Positions 22,945 to 34,329 of a stretch of DNA of 64,000 nt are shown here, piece after piece (the stretch's first letter is position 1; each line of letters begins with the position of its first letter). The notes under the pieces were generated by a model that saw nothing but the letters and a program-made list of their open reading frames with translations, was not told where the DNA came from and ran no database searches. The stretch covers positions 18,807,513 through 18,871,512 of the forward strand of contig CM057147.1 of NCBI GenBank assembly GCA_029964075.1, written 5' to 3'. The position numbers and the translations under genes were made by a program. The DNA is from Patiria pectinifera (lineage: Eukaryota > Echinodermata > Asteroidea > Valvatida > Asterinidae).

Positions 22945-23245
22945 GTTAAATTCTTCAGAACTTGATCAGTGTGTCAGCATGAAAAGTATGTGCTGAGCTG
23001 TTCCATATGGAAGGGTGTGTCTCTTTACCAACCACCGTCCTTTTAACCTAGAGATGAATCCATCAATGTTACTCAAGCATAAAGTAGTCAAGCACTGTAG
23101 TCTGCATTAGCATTGGAAGTACAAAGACTTGTATGGCATTGCCGAACCGATAGTGTTACATTATTTTCGGAGTATATAATCCCGCAAGCACAAAGTAGTT
23201 TAGCACTGTTTTCTGCATTAATTAGCATTGGAAGTACAAAGATAT
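22945..23245 (-). promoter_or_regulatory. Conserved upstream region of the transporter units
   Basis: On the minus strand GGTTAAAAGGACGG lies about 95 bases before the ATG of copy D and is kept in A, B, E and C2; it could serve as a TATA-like box. Further out, a ~52-base segment (GCATAAAGTAG ... GCATTGGAAGTACAAAGA) is present twice, at 23077-23128 and 23187-23242, spaced 110 bases. Both copies are kept in A, B, D, E and largely C2. No start site can be fixed from sequence alone. Confidence 0.4.
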
Positions 23246-23524
23246 AGAAATACACATATATTATGACTTTTGTGACCTCGCAAACAGCTGGGGTTTTTGT
23301 GTCACTCAATTCTGTAGGACTGCATAACGGTATGCCCGTACATTGTATATGCTCAGGTTTTTCAAATTGCTATCATTTCCCAAGTACCCAACTGAATTCC
23401 ATAAAACTTGGACACAAGGGTCACTGAGTGTCGAAGATAATGTTGGATTTATTTCAGGTGAAAGGTCGAATATAAACGGTCAGCTGATAGGTCAATAATT
23501 GATTAAGGGGGTATTCTCTAGGCA

Positions 23525-23690
23525 CCCTGCCAAATGCAACAGAATGCAGTGCCAGCCTCGGTACCAAGTACCTACCCTGCCAAATGCAACGGAATGCAGG
23601 CATGGAATGCATGCAGATCAGAAGACTGCTAAATGCAACAACTTGCAACAACGTTTTTACTACTGGTGCATTCTGTGGCATTTAGCAGGG
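23525..23690. mobile_element. CCCTGC-type MITE in D spacer
   Basis: Identical in layout to 3613-3778, at the same site in the unit, so it was copied with the unit. Confidence 0.7.
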
Positions 23691-24569
23691 TTAGGGTGAA
23701 TTCATAGAAGTTAAGGTTAAATTTTGGGAGAAAGTTTTTAACATATTGTACATGCTGTGATGGATTCCGATGAAACTTTGAAGCAGTGAGCCTTGGGTGG
23801 CAAGAGACAATTCCTCTTCGGGATGTTGAGGTCAAAGGTCATGTAGGGGACATTTGAGATCATTGTTGAAATTTAAATGCACCCTTGTCTACCTCATTTA
23901 TTTTGATGTAACTTTGATTAGGGACTGCAGACAAAGGCGATATCACTTGTAGTTTGTGCATTCATTTGGTGAAAAACCTTTTATTGTCAGAAAAATGGTG
24001 TTTATAATATTGATTGAAAATGTAAAGACCTTCAACTCCCATTAAAAAATACTAAAATTCTTTATTTGTTCCCATTTTTTAAATATAATTGTTCAGCAGC
24101 AACATATTGGCATTCTGGAAAAATATATAGAAATATTAATTAGTGACAATTCTTTAAAAAACTTCTTTTTGTCTGTTAACATTTTGATCAGTTCATATCA
24201 TCAAACATTTATTTAATCATTTTGAAATTACCCATAACCACAACCATCATGTTTTCATTAACTAAAACTAAAGAACAGAAAAATGAACCTTTCCACAAAT
24301 GTTTGTTTGTCCCTTAAACTCTGTACATATGTAGTATAAACTTCCGTTAACTGTGCTATTTTGGAATTTCATCCCGAAATATTGATTTCTTTTCCGATTT
24401 TTTTTTCTCTATTAGCTGTACGAATGTTTTTCATTACTGGATGAGGCATTGACTGGAAAAGTTGACGCATGTTTATTTATTGAATTATATTACTTCACAA
24501 ATTTTGAATCATTTGCAGCCAGACAATAATTCCATTCTTGCAGGGTAGACTGGTGCTGCCCGTGAATCA

Positions 24570-24745
24570 GTATCAGTAATGTATGGACTGGGAGCTAGTC
24601 TGCTTGCAAAGCAGATCTGTTTGTGCCCAAAATAAAAAACCATTTGTTTTTTCCTCTAAAGGTTGCAGACGTCCAACAAAGAAATGTATTAAGGGTTTTG
24701 TTGAGGTTGAATTAATACGTACAAGTTGGAAACTTATTAAGAGAA
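24570..24745. repeat. Inverted relative of the transporter intron
   Basis: CAGTATCAGTAATGTATG, AGTCTGCTTGCAAAGCAGAT, CTGTTTGTGCCC and ACGTACAAGTTGGAAA match, in reverse complement, the intron of the units (in E, 25945-26130: GGCACAGACAGATCCACTTT, GCGAGCAGACTGG, ACTTGTGCGTTTTATTCC). Counterparts lie at 4655-4830, 12360-12530 and 29565-29740. Each unit therefore carries two facing copies of one dispersed sequence. Confidence 0.6.
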
Positions 24746-25059
24746 AACTCTTGAGTTTGTTCAAGAACATTGGGTATGCACTTCTAAAGCAATACAAACC
24801 ATAAAATGCTTTTCCAAAATATGTTGGTTTAATTATTTTGATTTTGGCTTTAGCCACAAAGCTATAAATACATAATGATCTCATCTAAGAAATTCAGCTT
24901 GAGCCTTTTTACCATACGCATATATTTTGCTTGAAGCTTGGAAACATCTAGACTACAGTTATAAATCAGACTATTGTTTTAGAAAATAACCAGCAAAATA
25001 CAGGTCACATATCTCCCTTAAAATTACATGAAGGGTTTTTTTTGCAGAAAAAAACTATA

Positions 25060-25535
25060 CAGGGTGAATTTAAAAAAACGAAACCCAAGTGGCAGGACCA
25101 TTGTTTTAGTGAATTTTTTCCAAGTAGCATTTTCAAAATCTAGGATATAAAAGCCCAATGTAAAACAACTGAAGGAATTGTAAACACAACCACTGTTTCA
25201 AAGTTCTGTCCACGGATCAAAAGAAGGTACATGTTCTTTCAGCAAAACGAAAACTAATCACATATGTGTGAATTGTTTTCGTTTTGCTGAACGATTGCGC
25301 ACCTTTTTGTGAACTGTGGATAGAACTTTAAAACGGTGATTGTGTTTAAAATTTTGTAACTTGAAAAATCCATGAATGATATGAATGATTTTTGTACTAA
25401 AAGAAAGCTTATGAATTGGGCTTTCGTATCCTAGATTTTGAAAAGGCTACCATGCCTACCAGTACATGCATAACTTCACTCAAACAATAGTCCTGACATT
25501 ATAAAGGTTTCCCTTCTTTTTTATTACTCACCCTG
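25060..25535. mobile_element. Palindromic CAGGGTGA MITE, 476 bp
   Basis: Same length and place as the elements beside C1 and F, with CAGGGTGAATTT and ATTACTCACCCTG ends. Confidence 0.75.
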
Positions 25536-25674
25536 CATAAGCAAGCTACACAGAATCACAACTTAAAACCATTTTCCCTTTTTAAAATATCCAAAATAAT
25601 TTTTAAAAAGATATAAAAATGCATAAACCAACTCTGTTTGTTTCAAGTTAAAACAACACAATATTTTAAACCAT

Positions 25675-27945
25675 TCAGACATCCACAGTTTGTTGGGGAG
25701 TTTGATCCATTGTGGATAGTGGCAGGTAGTCGATAGGAGCTTGAGTGGGACTGTCATTCTCTCCATCATCATTGCTCTTGACGCAAAGCTGGAAGCTTCT
25801 TCCCTCTGTAACACCAGAAAGTAAACAAGACATACGTGCTGTAGTTGAAAAATTGTGGCACATTAAGGACCTGTGGCACATTAAGTGTCTTTTCAGAAAG
25901 TACATTCGATGAAAGTTGTGTTTTCCATGCTCTTCCAAAAAAAAATCAATTTTTTTCATTAATAATTTTCAACTTGTGCGTTTTATTCCAACCAAAAAAC
26001 CTCTTTTTCCCTTTTTCTTAAAAAGTCTCAAATCTTCTGAAGGTGTTTTGTTTTGTTTCAGGCACAGACAGATCCACTTTGCGAGCAGACTGGCATGCGG
26101 TTCGCACATATTTTGATACTGATTGTGGGGACCAGTGATAATTTAGTAACTAAATATATTCGCCGATTCTTTTGGGGGTCGATGTCTCATTCATAAGTCA
26201 ATAACTTTTGAAGTGCTAGAAAAATAGCGATTTAGAAAAGGAATCTATTTTTTGTGATAAAATTTGACTATTGCACAGGAATTCCGCTTCCATACCTCAG
26301 ACCAAGCAAAGGATGAGAAAAAGTGATAGGAGAGTAAATGATTGTATGACTTACTGCCGAAATTCTCTCCATCCTGGATGGTATCAGTCAGACTGTATCC
26401 CATGGTCTCTGGGAGCATCAGAGACAGGACTCCAGCAATGATTGCGCTTCCTCCAAAGACACAGAGAGGCAGTGGTTTCCAGTACTTGCCCAGGATCAAG
26501 ATGATAGGACAGAGGATGCCACTAACACGAGCCATCATGGAAGATGTACCCATGCCAATACTCCGGATGACGGTTGGATAGATTTCAAGAGAGTAGATGT
26601 AGATGTGACCGAATGCTGCAGTGATTGCAAATTTGCCGAACATGGCAACTGCAGCTCTGGCAGCTCCAAGAGGAATGAAGATTGTAATGAGGCAAAACAC
26701 TCCACCAAAGATGTAGAAGGCAACCAGGGTAATGCGTCTGCCAAAACGGTCCATCACGTACCAACAGAAAAGATAGCTGGGTATCTCTATGGCACCAGAG
26801 ACAAAGGCAGCAAGGTAATCATCTACCCCCAAGGCAGAGGTACTCAGAGATAGTCCATAATACACCATATTGACAACAAACCAGTCAACCCAAAGGATGA
26901 GAGTTTTCTTGCGGAGGTTGGGAGTGCGGATCAGATCAAGTTGGGTGACAGGGATGCGAGAAGGCTGCTTCTTGTCTTCTTTGCTGTCTTCACTCAGTTT
27001 GTCCAGTAAGTCTTCTGGAGCCTCGGTACCATTCACTTTAGCTATCTTTTCAATGATTTTGGTAGCTTCTTTGTATCTGCCTTTTGTTATCAGCCAGCGA
27101 GGAGATTCAGGGAACACAATGATCACAAGAAAAGCCAGGACGAAGGGGAGTGATATAGCTAACTGTAGGTGGCGCCATTCTCTCAGAAGGAATGCCAGTA
27201 GGGACAGAAGCATGTAACCTACAGCAAAGGCTAGAAATAGCACAGTTGTTGTACCTACACGATTTTTAGGACCAACTATTTCAGAAGCTAAGACATATAT
27301 CATGAGATTTCCACCACAAGCACAGGCTGCTGTAATGAAGCGCATGGCAGTGTAGGCAGTAAAGTTGGGCACAAAAGATGTAACAGTCGATGAAATTGTG
27401 ACAAGAATGACAGTTAAAATGAAGGTCTTTCTCCTACCAATCCAGTCGCCCACAGAACCCCACACCAAGGAACCAACCAGAAATCCTGCAAACCAAACTG
27501 ACTGGGCATAGGCAGGTAGATCCTGTCTGTCACAGACCAAGCTGAAATCTTCATTGATGGTGGACTTGTAGCGTGAGTGATCAAATTCCCAGCCAGCATC
27601 GCAGGAGATGACGTCCGTTGAATTCAAACTCATGTTTCTACCAACGTCTTCATCATTCATGACATACCGCTCACACGAGGAGTAGACTTTGTTTCCATCA
27701 TCATCAATCTCATAGGGAATACTGTAGCTCTTCTGCTCTTCCTGACACTCAGCCAGCTGGAGTTGGCTGCAGTTGATCATCTGGCTGGCTGGTACTGCAC
27801 ACCAGTGATCGGTGTTAGCAGCCAGGAACACCTGCCCGAAGAAGTGAAACGGAGGTGGAATAATAACCAAAAACAAGGAAAACACCAGCAGTTTCTGGTA
27901 CTTGCCAAAAGGCCCGATATGATTCAAAATGTCCTCGTAATGCAT
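25675..27945 (-). CDS. SLC22-family transporter, copy E (573 aa)
   Basis: The coding sequence is complement(join(25675..25805, 26355..27945)), same exon sizes and phases as D and B. It starts MHYEDILNHIGPFGKYQKLL and keeps all MFS/SLC22 motifs, including GDWIGRRK, SPRWLITKGRYKEA, DRFGRR and Arg473 within SSMMARVSG. Differences from D cluster in helix 1 (PPPFHFFGQ), at MRFITAACACGGNL, and in the C-terminal third (AMFGKFAITAAFG, TVIRSIG). The terminal motif reads SLTDTI where the other copies read SLPDTI, the only copy with this change. The tail has VKSNDDGENDS and ends TVDV. It is very close to B over exon 1 and to C1 over the 3' part. Confidence 0.92.
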
Positions 27946-30055
27946 GTTGAATTCTTCAGTACTTGATCAGTGTGTCAGCATGAAAAGTATGAGCTGAGCT
28001 GTTCCATATGAAAGGGTGTGCTCCCTTTACCAACCACCGTCCTTTTAACCTATAGATGAATCCATCAGTGTTACTCAAGCATAAAGTAGTCAAGCACTGT
28101 AGTCTGCATTAGCATTGGAAGTACAAAGACCTGTATGGCATTGCCGAACCGATAGTAATACATTGTTGTCGGTGTGTATAATCCCGCAATCACAAAGTAG
28201 TCTAGCACTGTTTTCTGCATTAATTAGCATTGGAAGTACAAAGATATAGAAATACACATATATTATAACTTTTGTGACCTCGCAAACAGCTGGGGTTTTT
28301 GTGTCACTCAATTCTGTAGGACTGCATAACGGTATGCCCGTACATTGTACATGTTCAGGTTTTTCAAATTGCTATCATTTCCCAAGTACCCAACTGAATT
28401 CCATAAAACTTGGACCCAAGGGCCACTGAGTGTCGACGATAATGTGGGATATATTTCAGGTGAAAGGTGGAATATTAAAGGTCAGCTGAGGTCAATAATT
28501 GATTAAGGGGGTATTCTCTAGGCACCCTGCCAAATGCAACAGAATGCAGTGCCAGCCTTGGTACCAAGTACCTACCCTGCCAAATGCAACGGAATGCAGG
28601 CATGGAATGCATGCAGATCAGGAGACTGCTAAATGCAACAACTTGCAACAACGTTTTTACTACTGGTGCATTCTGTGGCATTTAGCAGGGTTAGGGTGAA
28701 TTCATAGAAGTTTAGGTTAAATTTTTGGAGAAAGTTTTTAACATTGTACATGCTGTGATGGATTCCGATGAAACTTTGAAGCAGTGAGCCTTGGGTGACA
28801 AGAGACAATTCTTCTTCGGGATGTTGAGGTCAAAGGTCATGTAGGGGACATTTGAGATCATTGTTGAAATTTAAATGCACCTTTGTCTACCTCATTTATT
28901 TTGATGTAACTTTGATTAGGGACTGCAGACAAAGGCGATATCACTTGTAGTTTGTGCATTCATTTGGTGAAAAACCTTTTATTGGCAGAAAAAATTGTGT
29001 TTATAATATTGAATGAAAATGTAAAGACCTTCAACTCCCATTAAAAAATGCTAAAATTCTTTATTTGTTCCCATTTTTTAATATAATTGTTCAGCAGCAA
29101 CATATTGGCATTCTGGAAAAATATATAGAAATATTAATTAGTGACAATTCTTAAAAAACTTCTTTTTGTCTGTTAACATTTTGATCAGTTCATATCATCA
29201 AACATTTATTTAATCATTTTGAAATTACCCATAACCACAACCATCAGGTTTTCATTAACTAAAACTAAAGAACAGAAAATTGAACCTTTCCACAAATGTT
29301 TGTTTGTCCCTTAAACTCTGTACATATGTAGTTTAAACTTCCGTTAACTGTGCTATTTTGGAATTTCATCCCGAAATATTGATTTTTTTTCCGAATTTTT
29401 TTTCTCTATTAGCTGTACGAATGTTTTTCATTACTGGATGAGGCATTGACTGGAAAAGTTGACGCATGTTTATTTATTGAATTGTATTACTGCACAAATT
29501 TTGAATCATTTGCAGCCAGACAATAATTCCATTCTTGCAGGGTAGACTGGTGCTGCCCGGGAATCAGTATCAGTAATGTATGGACTGGGAGCCAGTCTGC
29601 TTGCAAAGCAGATCTGTTTGTGCCCAAAATAAAAACCATTTGTTTTTTCCTCTAAAGGTTGCAGACGTCCAACAAAGAAATGTATTAAGGGTTTTGTTGA
29701 GGTTGAATTAATACGTACAAGTTGGAAACTTATTAAGAGAAAACTCTTGAGTTTGTTCAAGAACATTGGGGATGCACTTCTAAAGCAATACAAACCATAA
29801 AATGCTTTTCCAAAATATGTTGGTTTAATTATTTTGATGTTGGCTTTAGCCACAAAGCTATAAATACATAATGATCTCATCTAAGAAATTCAGCTTGAGC
29901 CTTTTTACCATACGTATATATTTTGCTTGAAGCTTGGAAACATCTAGACTAGAGTTATAAATCAGACTATTGTTTTAGAAAATAACCAGCAAAATACAGG
30001 TCACATATCTCCCTTAAAATAACATGAAGGGTTTTTTTTGCAGAAAAAAACTATA
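27946..30055. other. Spacer between copies E and F
   Basis: Conserved unit spacer: the upstream region with the doubled ~52-base segment, a CCCTGC element at 28525-28690, the AT-rich part, and the reverse relative of the intron at 29565-29740. No genes seen. Confidence 0.65.
28525..28690. mobile_element. CCCTGC-type MITE in E spacer
   Basis: Same element and site as 3613-3778, 166 bp, with intact inverted ends. Confidence 0.7.
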
Positions 30056-30531
30056 CAGGGTGAATTTAAAAAAACGAAACCCAAATGGCAGGACCATTGT
30101 TTTAGTGAATTTTTTCCATGTAGCATTTTCAAAATCTAGGATATAAAAGCCCAATGTAAAACAACTGAAGGAATTGTAAACACAACCACTGTTTCAAAGT
30201 TCTGTCCACGGATCAAAAGAAGGTACATGTTCTTTCAGCAAAACGAAAACTAATCACATATATGTGAATTGTTTTCGTTTTGCTGAAAGATTGCGCACCT
30301 TTTTGTGAACTGTGGATAGAACTTTAAAACGGTGATTGTGTTTAAAATTTTGTAACTTGAAAAATCCATGAATGATATGAATGATTTTTGTACTAAAAGA
30401 AAGCTTATGAATTGGGCTTTCGTATCCTAGATTTTGAAAAGGCTACCATGCCTACCAGTACATGCATAACTTCACTCAAACAATAGTCCTGACATTATAA
30501 AGGTTTCCCTTCTTTTTTTTTACTCACCCTG
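30056..30531. mobile_element. Palindromic CAGGGTGA MITE, 476 bp
   Basis: Same insertion as 25060-25535. Central palindrome CAAAACGAAAAC against GTTTTCGTTTTG, flanked by TATA and CATA. Confidence 0.75.
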
Positions 30532-30670
30532 CATAAGCAAGCTACACAGAATCACAACTTAAAACCATTTTCCCTTTTTAAAATATCCAAAATAATTTTT
30601 AAAAAGATATAAAAATGCATAAACCAACTCTGTTTGTTTCAAGTTAAAACAACACAATATTTTAAACCAT

Positions 30671-32940
30671 TCAGACATCCACAGTTTGTTGGGGAGTTTG
30701 ATCCATTGTGGATAGTGGCAGGTAGTCGATAGGAGCTTGAGTGGGACTGTCATTCTCTCCATCATCATTGCTCTTGACGCAAAGCTGGAAGCTTCTTCCC
30801 TCTGTAACACCAGACAGTAAACAAGACATACGTGCTGTAGTTGAAAAATTGTGGCACATTAAGGACCTGTGGCACATTAAGTGTCTTTTCAGAAAGTACA
30901 GTCGATGAAAGTTGTGTTTCCCATGCTCTTCCAAAAAAAAATCAATTTTTTTCATTAATAATTTTCAACTTGTTCGTTTTATTCCAACCAAAAAACCTCT
31001 TTTTCCCCTTTTCTTAAAAAGTCTCAATCTTCTGAAGGTGTTTTGTTTTGTTTCAGGCACAGACAGATCCACTTTGCGAGCAGACTGGCTCGCGGTTCGC
31101 ACATATTTTGATACTGATTGTGGGGACCAGTGATAATTTAGTAACTAAATATATTCGCCGATTCTTTTGGGGGTCGATGTCTCATTCATAAGTGAATAAC
31201 TTTTGAATTGCTAGAAAAATAGCGATTTAGAAAAGGAATCTATTTTTTGTGATAAAATTTGACTATTGCACAGGAATTCCGCTTTCATACCTCAGACCAA
31301 GCAAAGGATGAGAAAAAGTGATAGGAGAGTAAATGATTGTATGACTTACTGCCGAAATTCTCTCCATCCTGGATGGTATCAGGCAGACTGTATCCCATGG
31401 TCTCTGGGAGCATCAGAGACAGGACTCCAGCAATGATGGCGCTTCCTCCAAAGACACAGAGAGGCAGTGGTTCCCAGTACTTGCCCAGGATCAAGATGAT
31501 AGGACAGAGGATGCCACTAACACGAGCCATCATGGAAGATGTACCCATGCCAATACTCCGGATGACGGTTGGATAGATTTCAAGAGAGTAGATGTAGATG
31601 TGACCGAATGCTGCAGTGATTGCAAATTTGCCGAACATGGCAACTGCAGCTCTGGCAGCTCCAAGAGGAATGAAGATTGTAATGAGGCAAAACACTCCAC
31701 CAAAGATGTAGAAGGCAACCAGGGTAATGCGTCTGCCAAAACGGTCCATCACGTACCAACAGAAAAGATAGCTGGGTATCTCTATGGCACCAGAGACAAA
31801 GGCAGCAAGGTAATCATCTACCCCCAAGGCAGAGGTACTCAGAGATAGTCCATAATACACCATATTGACAACAAACCAGTCAACCCAAAGGATGAGAGTT
31901 TTCTTGCGGAGGTTGGGAGTGCGGATCAGATCAAGTTGGGTGACAGGGATGCGAGAAGGCTGCTTCTTGTCTGCTTTGCTGTCTTCACTTAGTTTGTCCA
32001 GTAAGTCTTCTGGAGCCTCGGTACCATTCACTTTAGCTATCTTTTCAATGATTTTGGTAGCTTCTTTGTATCTGCCTTTTGTTATCAGCCAGCGAGGAGA
32101 TTCAGGGAACACAATGATCACAAGAAAAGTCAGGACGAAGGGGAGTGATATAGCTAACTGTAGGTGGCGCCATTCTCTCAGAAGGAATGCCAGAAGGGAC
32201 AGAATCATATAACCTACAGCAAAGGCTAGAAATAGCACAGTTGTTGTACCTACACGACTTTTAGGACCAACTATTTCAGAAGCTAAGACATATATCATGA
32301 GACTTCCACCATAAGCACAGGCTGCTGTAATGAAGCGCATGGCAGTGTAGGCAGTAAAGTTGGGCACAAAAGATGTAACAGTCGATGAAATTGTGACAAG
32401 AATGACAGTTAAAATGAAGGTCTTTCTCCTACCAATCCAGTCACCCACAGAACCCCACACCAAGGAACCAACTAGCAATCCTGCAAACCAAACTGACTGG
32501 GCATAGGCAGGTAGATCCTGTCTGTCACAGACCAAGCTGAAATCTTCATTGATGGTGGACTTGTAGCTCGAGTGATCAAATTCCCAGCCAGCATCGCAGG
32601 AGATGACGTCCGTTGAATTCAAACTCATGTTTCTACCAACGTCTTCATCATTCATGACATACCGCTCACACGAGGAGTAGACTTTGTTTCCATCATCATC
32701 AATCTCATAGGGAATACTGTAGCTCTTCTGCTCTTCCTGACACTCAGCCAGCTGGAGTTGGCTGCAGTTGATCATCTGGCTGGCTGGTACTGCACACCAG
32801 TGATCGGTGTTAGCAGCCAGGAACACCTGCCCGATGAAGTGAAAGGGAGGTGGAATAATAACCAAAAACAAGGCAAACACCAGCAGTTTCTGGTACTTGC
32901 CAAAAGGCCCGATATGATTCAAAATGTCCTCGTAATGCAT
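30671..32940 (-). CDS. SLC22-family transporter, copy F (573 aa)
   Basis: The coding sequence is complement(join(30671..30801, 31350..32940)), with a 548-base phase-1 intron. It is a full-length MFS/SLC22 protein with the same motif set as D and E, including Arg473 (SSMMARVSG). Its own changes include HFIGQ in helix 1, HSSYKST in the first loop, PKSRVG after SEIVG, and DSKADKK in the loop between helices 6 and 7. The tail ends TVDV. The sequence just upstream of its ATG (from 32941) is only distantly related to the other units, so homogenisation seems to stop at the start codon. Confidence 0.92.
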
Positions 32941-33815
32941 GTTGATCTTTTACAGTGCTCGACCAGTGTGTTGGCAAGAGTCGTTCATGAAAAGTGTGAG
33001 CTGAGCTGTTGCATATGGAAAGGTGTGTTCTCTTATTAGTCTAACTAACTACTACCCTTTCAACCTATGAATCCAATCTGTTGTATAGGACCTGTATGGC
33101 ATTGCAGAGCCAGAGTATTTTGATGTCTTTGTATTATATTCCTCAAGCATGAAAGGCTGTGCTCAGTGTACCGTAGACTTCAACAGCATTGAAAGTACAA
33201 AGATTATACACATACATGTATGTAAATCGTCTGGGTGTAATTTCTGTGCTATTTCTCTCTTTGACCATATGCCCGTATTTATGCTTAAGTTTTTTTCAAA
33301 TTACTCTCATTTTCCAACTATTCGCCTAAATTCCATAAAACTTGGACACAAGGGTTATTGAGTGGCAAAGGTAATGTGGGGTATATTGCATGTCAAATGT
33401 CATATGTCAAAGGTCAACTGAGGTAAAAAAAGAAAAAGAAAAAAGATTAAGCTACAGAAGTTTGGGTTAAATATTTGGAAACGTTTTTGACATTGTACAT
33501 GTACAATGGTTAACAGAAAAAAATTGAGTTTGTTCAAGAGCATGGGGTACGCAACGCTAAAAGAATGTTACCATAGAAATGCTTTCCCAATAGTTTTTGA
33601 TTCATTATTTTTACGTTTAGCTTTGGCCACAAAGTTATATACATAATGATCTCAACTAAGAAATTCAACTCAAACTTTTCACTGTATGTCTAGTTTTTTA
33701 CTAAAGGTTTGAAAACAATTAAATTGCGATTAAATTCAAACTGTTTTGTTAGAAAATGACCAGCAAAGGTGAAATCTCCCTTAAAACTGCAAGCTACAGA
33801 AACTTAAGAATAAAA
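32941..33815. other. Diverged upstream region of copy F
   Basis: Older version of the unit spacer. Similarity to other units is patchy: TTGAAAGTACAAAGAT, CATAAAACTTGGACACAAGG, TTGAGTTTGTTCAAGAGCAT and CATAATGATCTCA are recognisable. The CCCTGC and CAGGGTGA elements are absent, so this may show the spacer before those insertions or after large deletions. Confidence 0.6.
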
Positions 33816-34269
33816 TTAAAGGAAGATGCAACATTTGCAAACATCAAAAAACGAAATGATCAAAGCATCATGAAATACCTTACTGGATTGTTAGGGAATG
33901 ACAGTCTTGTAAAAGCATGGCTCCTGGTGTGCTGATATTTTCAAGAAAAGTGTTTTTTTCCAACGCCAATGGAAAAAACTGGCTTTTTTTTCAAAAAATG
34001 GTCCAAATGTTCGATATTTAGTTACTCTGCATTTTCTTTGCAATTAATAGCACACCTGTGATGAGGTACAAGCCTGCTAGACTGATTCTCTGACCTTACA
34101 ATTCCCCAAAGTCAACAAATTGGTCTTGGTTTTTCCAGTATCTACAAGCCAAAAACGTGAATTAAGTCAGTTTAACAATATTTGCTATAATATACTTATC
34201 TTCCAAATTCGTTTACAATGTATTTCTGAAAGAAATGCAGCAAAAGGAAATGTTGGACTTTCCCTTTAA
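33816..34269. mobile_element. TTAA-flanked MITE, 454 bp
   Basis: Both ends carry TTAA. The left end reads TTAAAGGAAGATGCAACATTT and the reverse complement of the right end TTAAAGGGAAAGTCCAACATTT. TTAA target duplication and CCCTTT/AAAGGG ends suggest a piggyBac-related non-autonomous element; this is inference. A relative lies in opposite orientation at 34599-35140. Confidence 0.7.
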
Positions 34270-34329
34270 TTTACATTTTTAAAGTTTTTTTTTTTTTGTA
34301 ATCGAATAAAATTCCATAATTTAAACCAT

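Larger units (their letters stand above)
23246..25059. other. Spacer between copies D and E
   Basis: Non-coding. It holds a CCCTGC element (23525-23690) and, at about 24570-24740, a segment related in reverse orientation to part of each transporter intron (for example 25945-26130). The first part is nearly identical to the A-B spacer. Confidence 0.65.
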
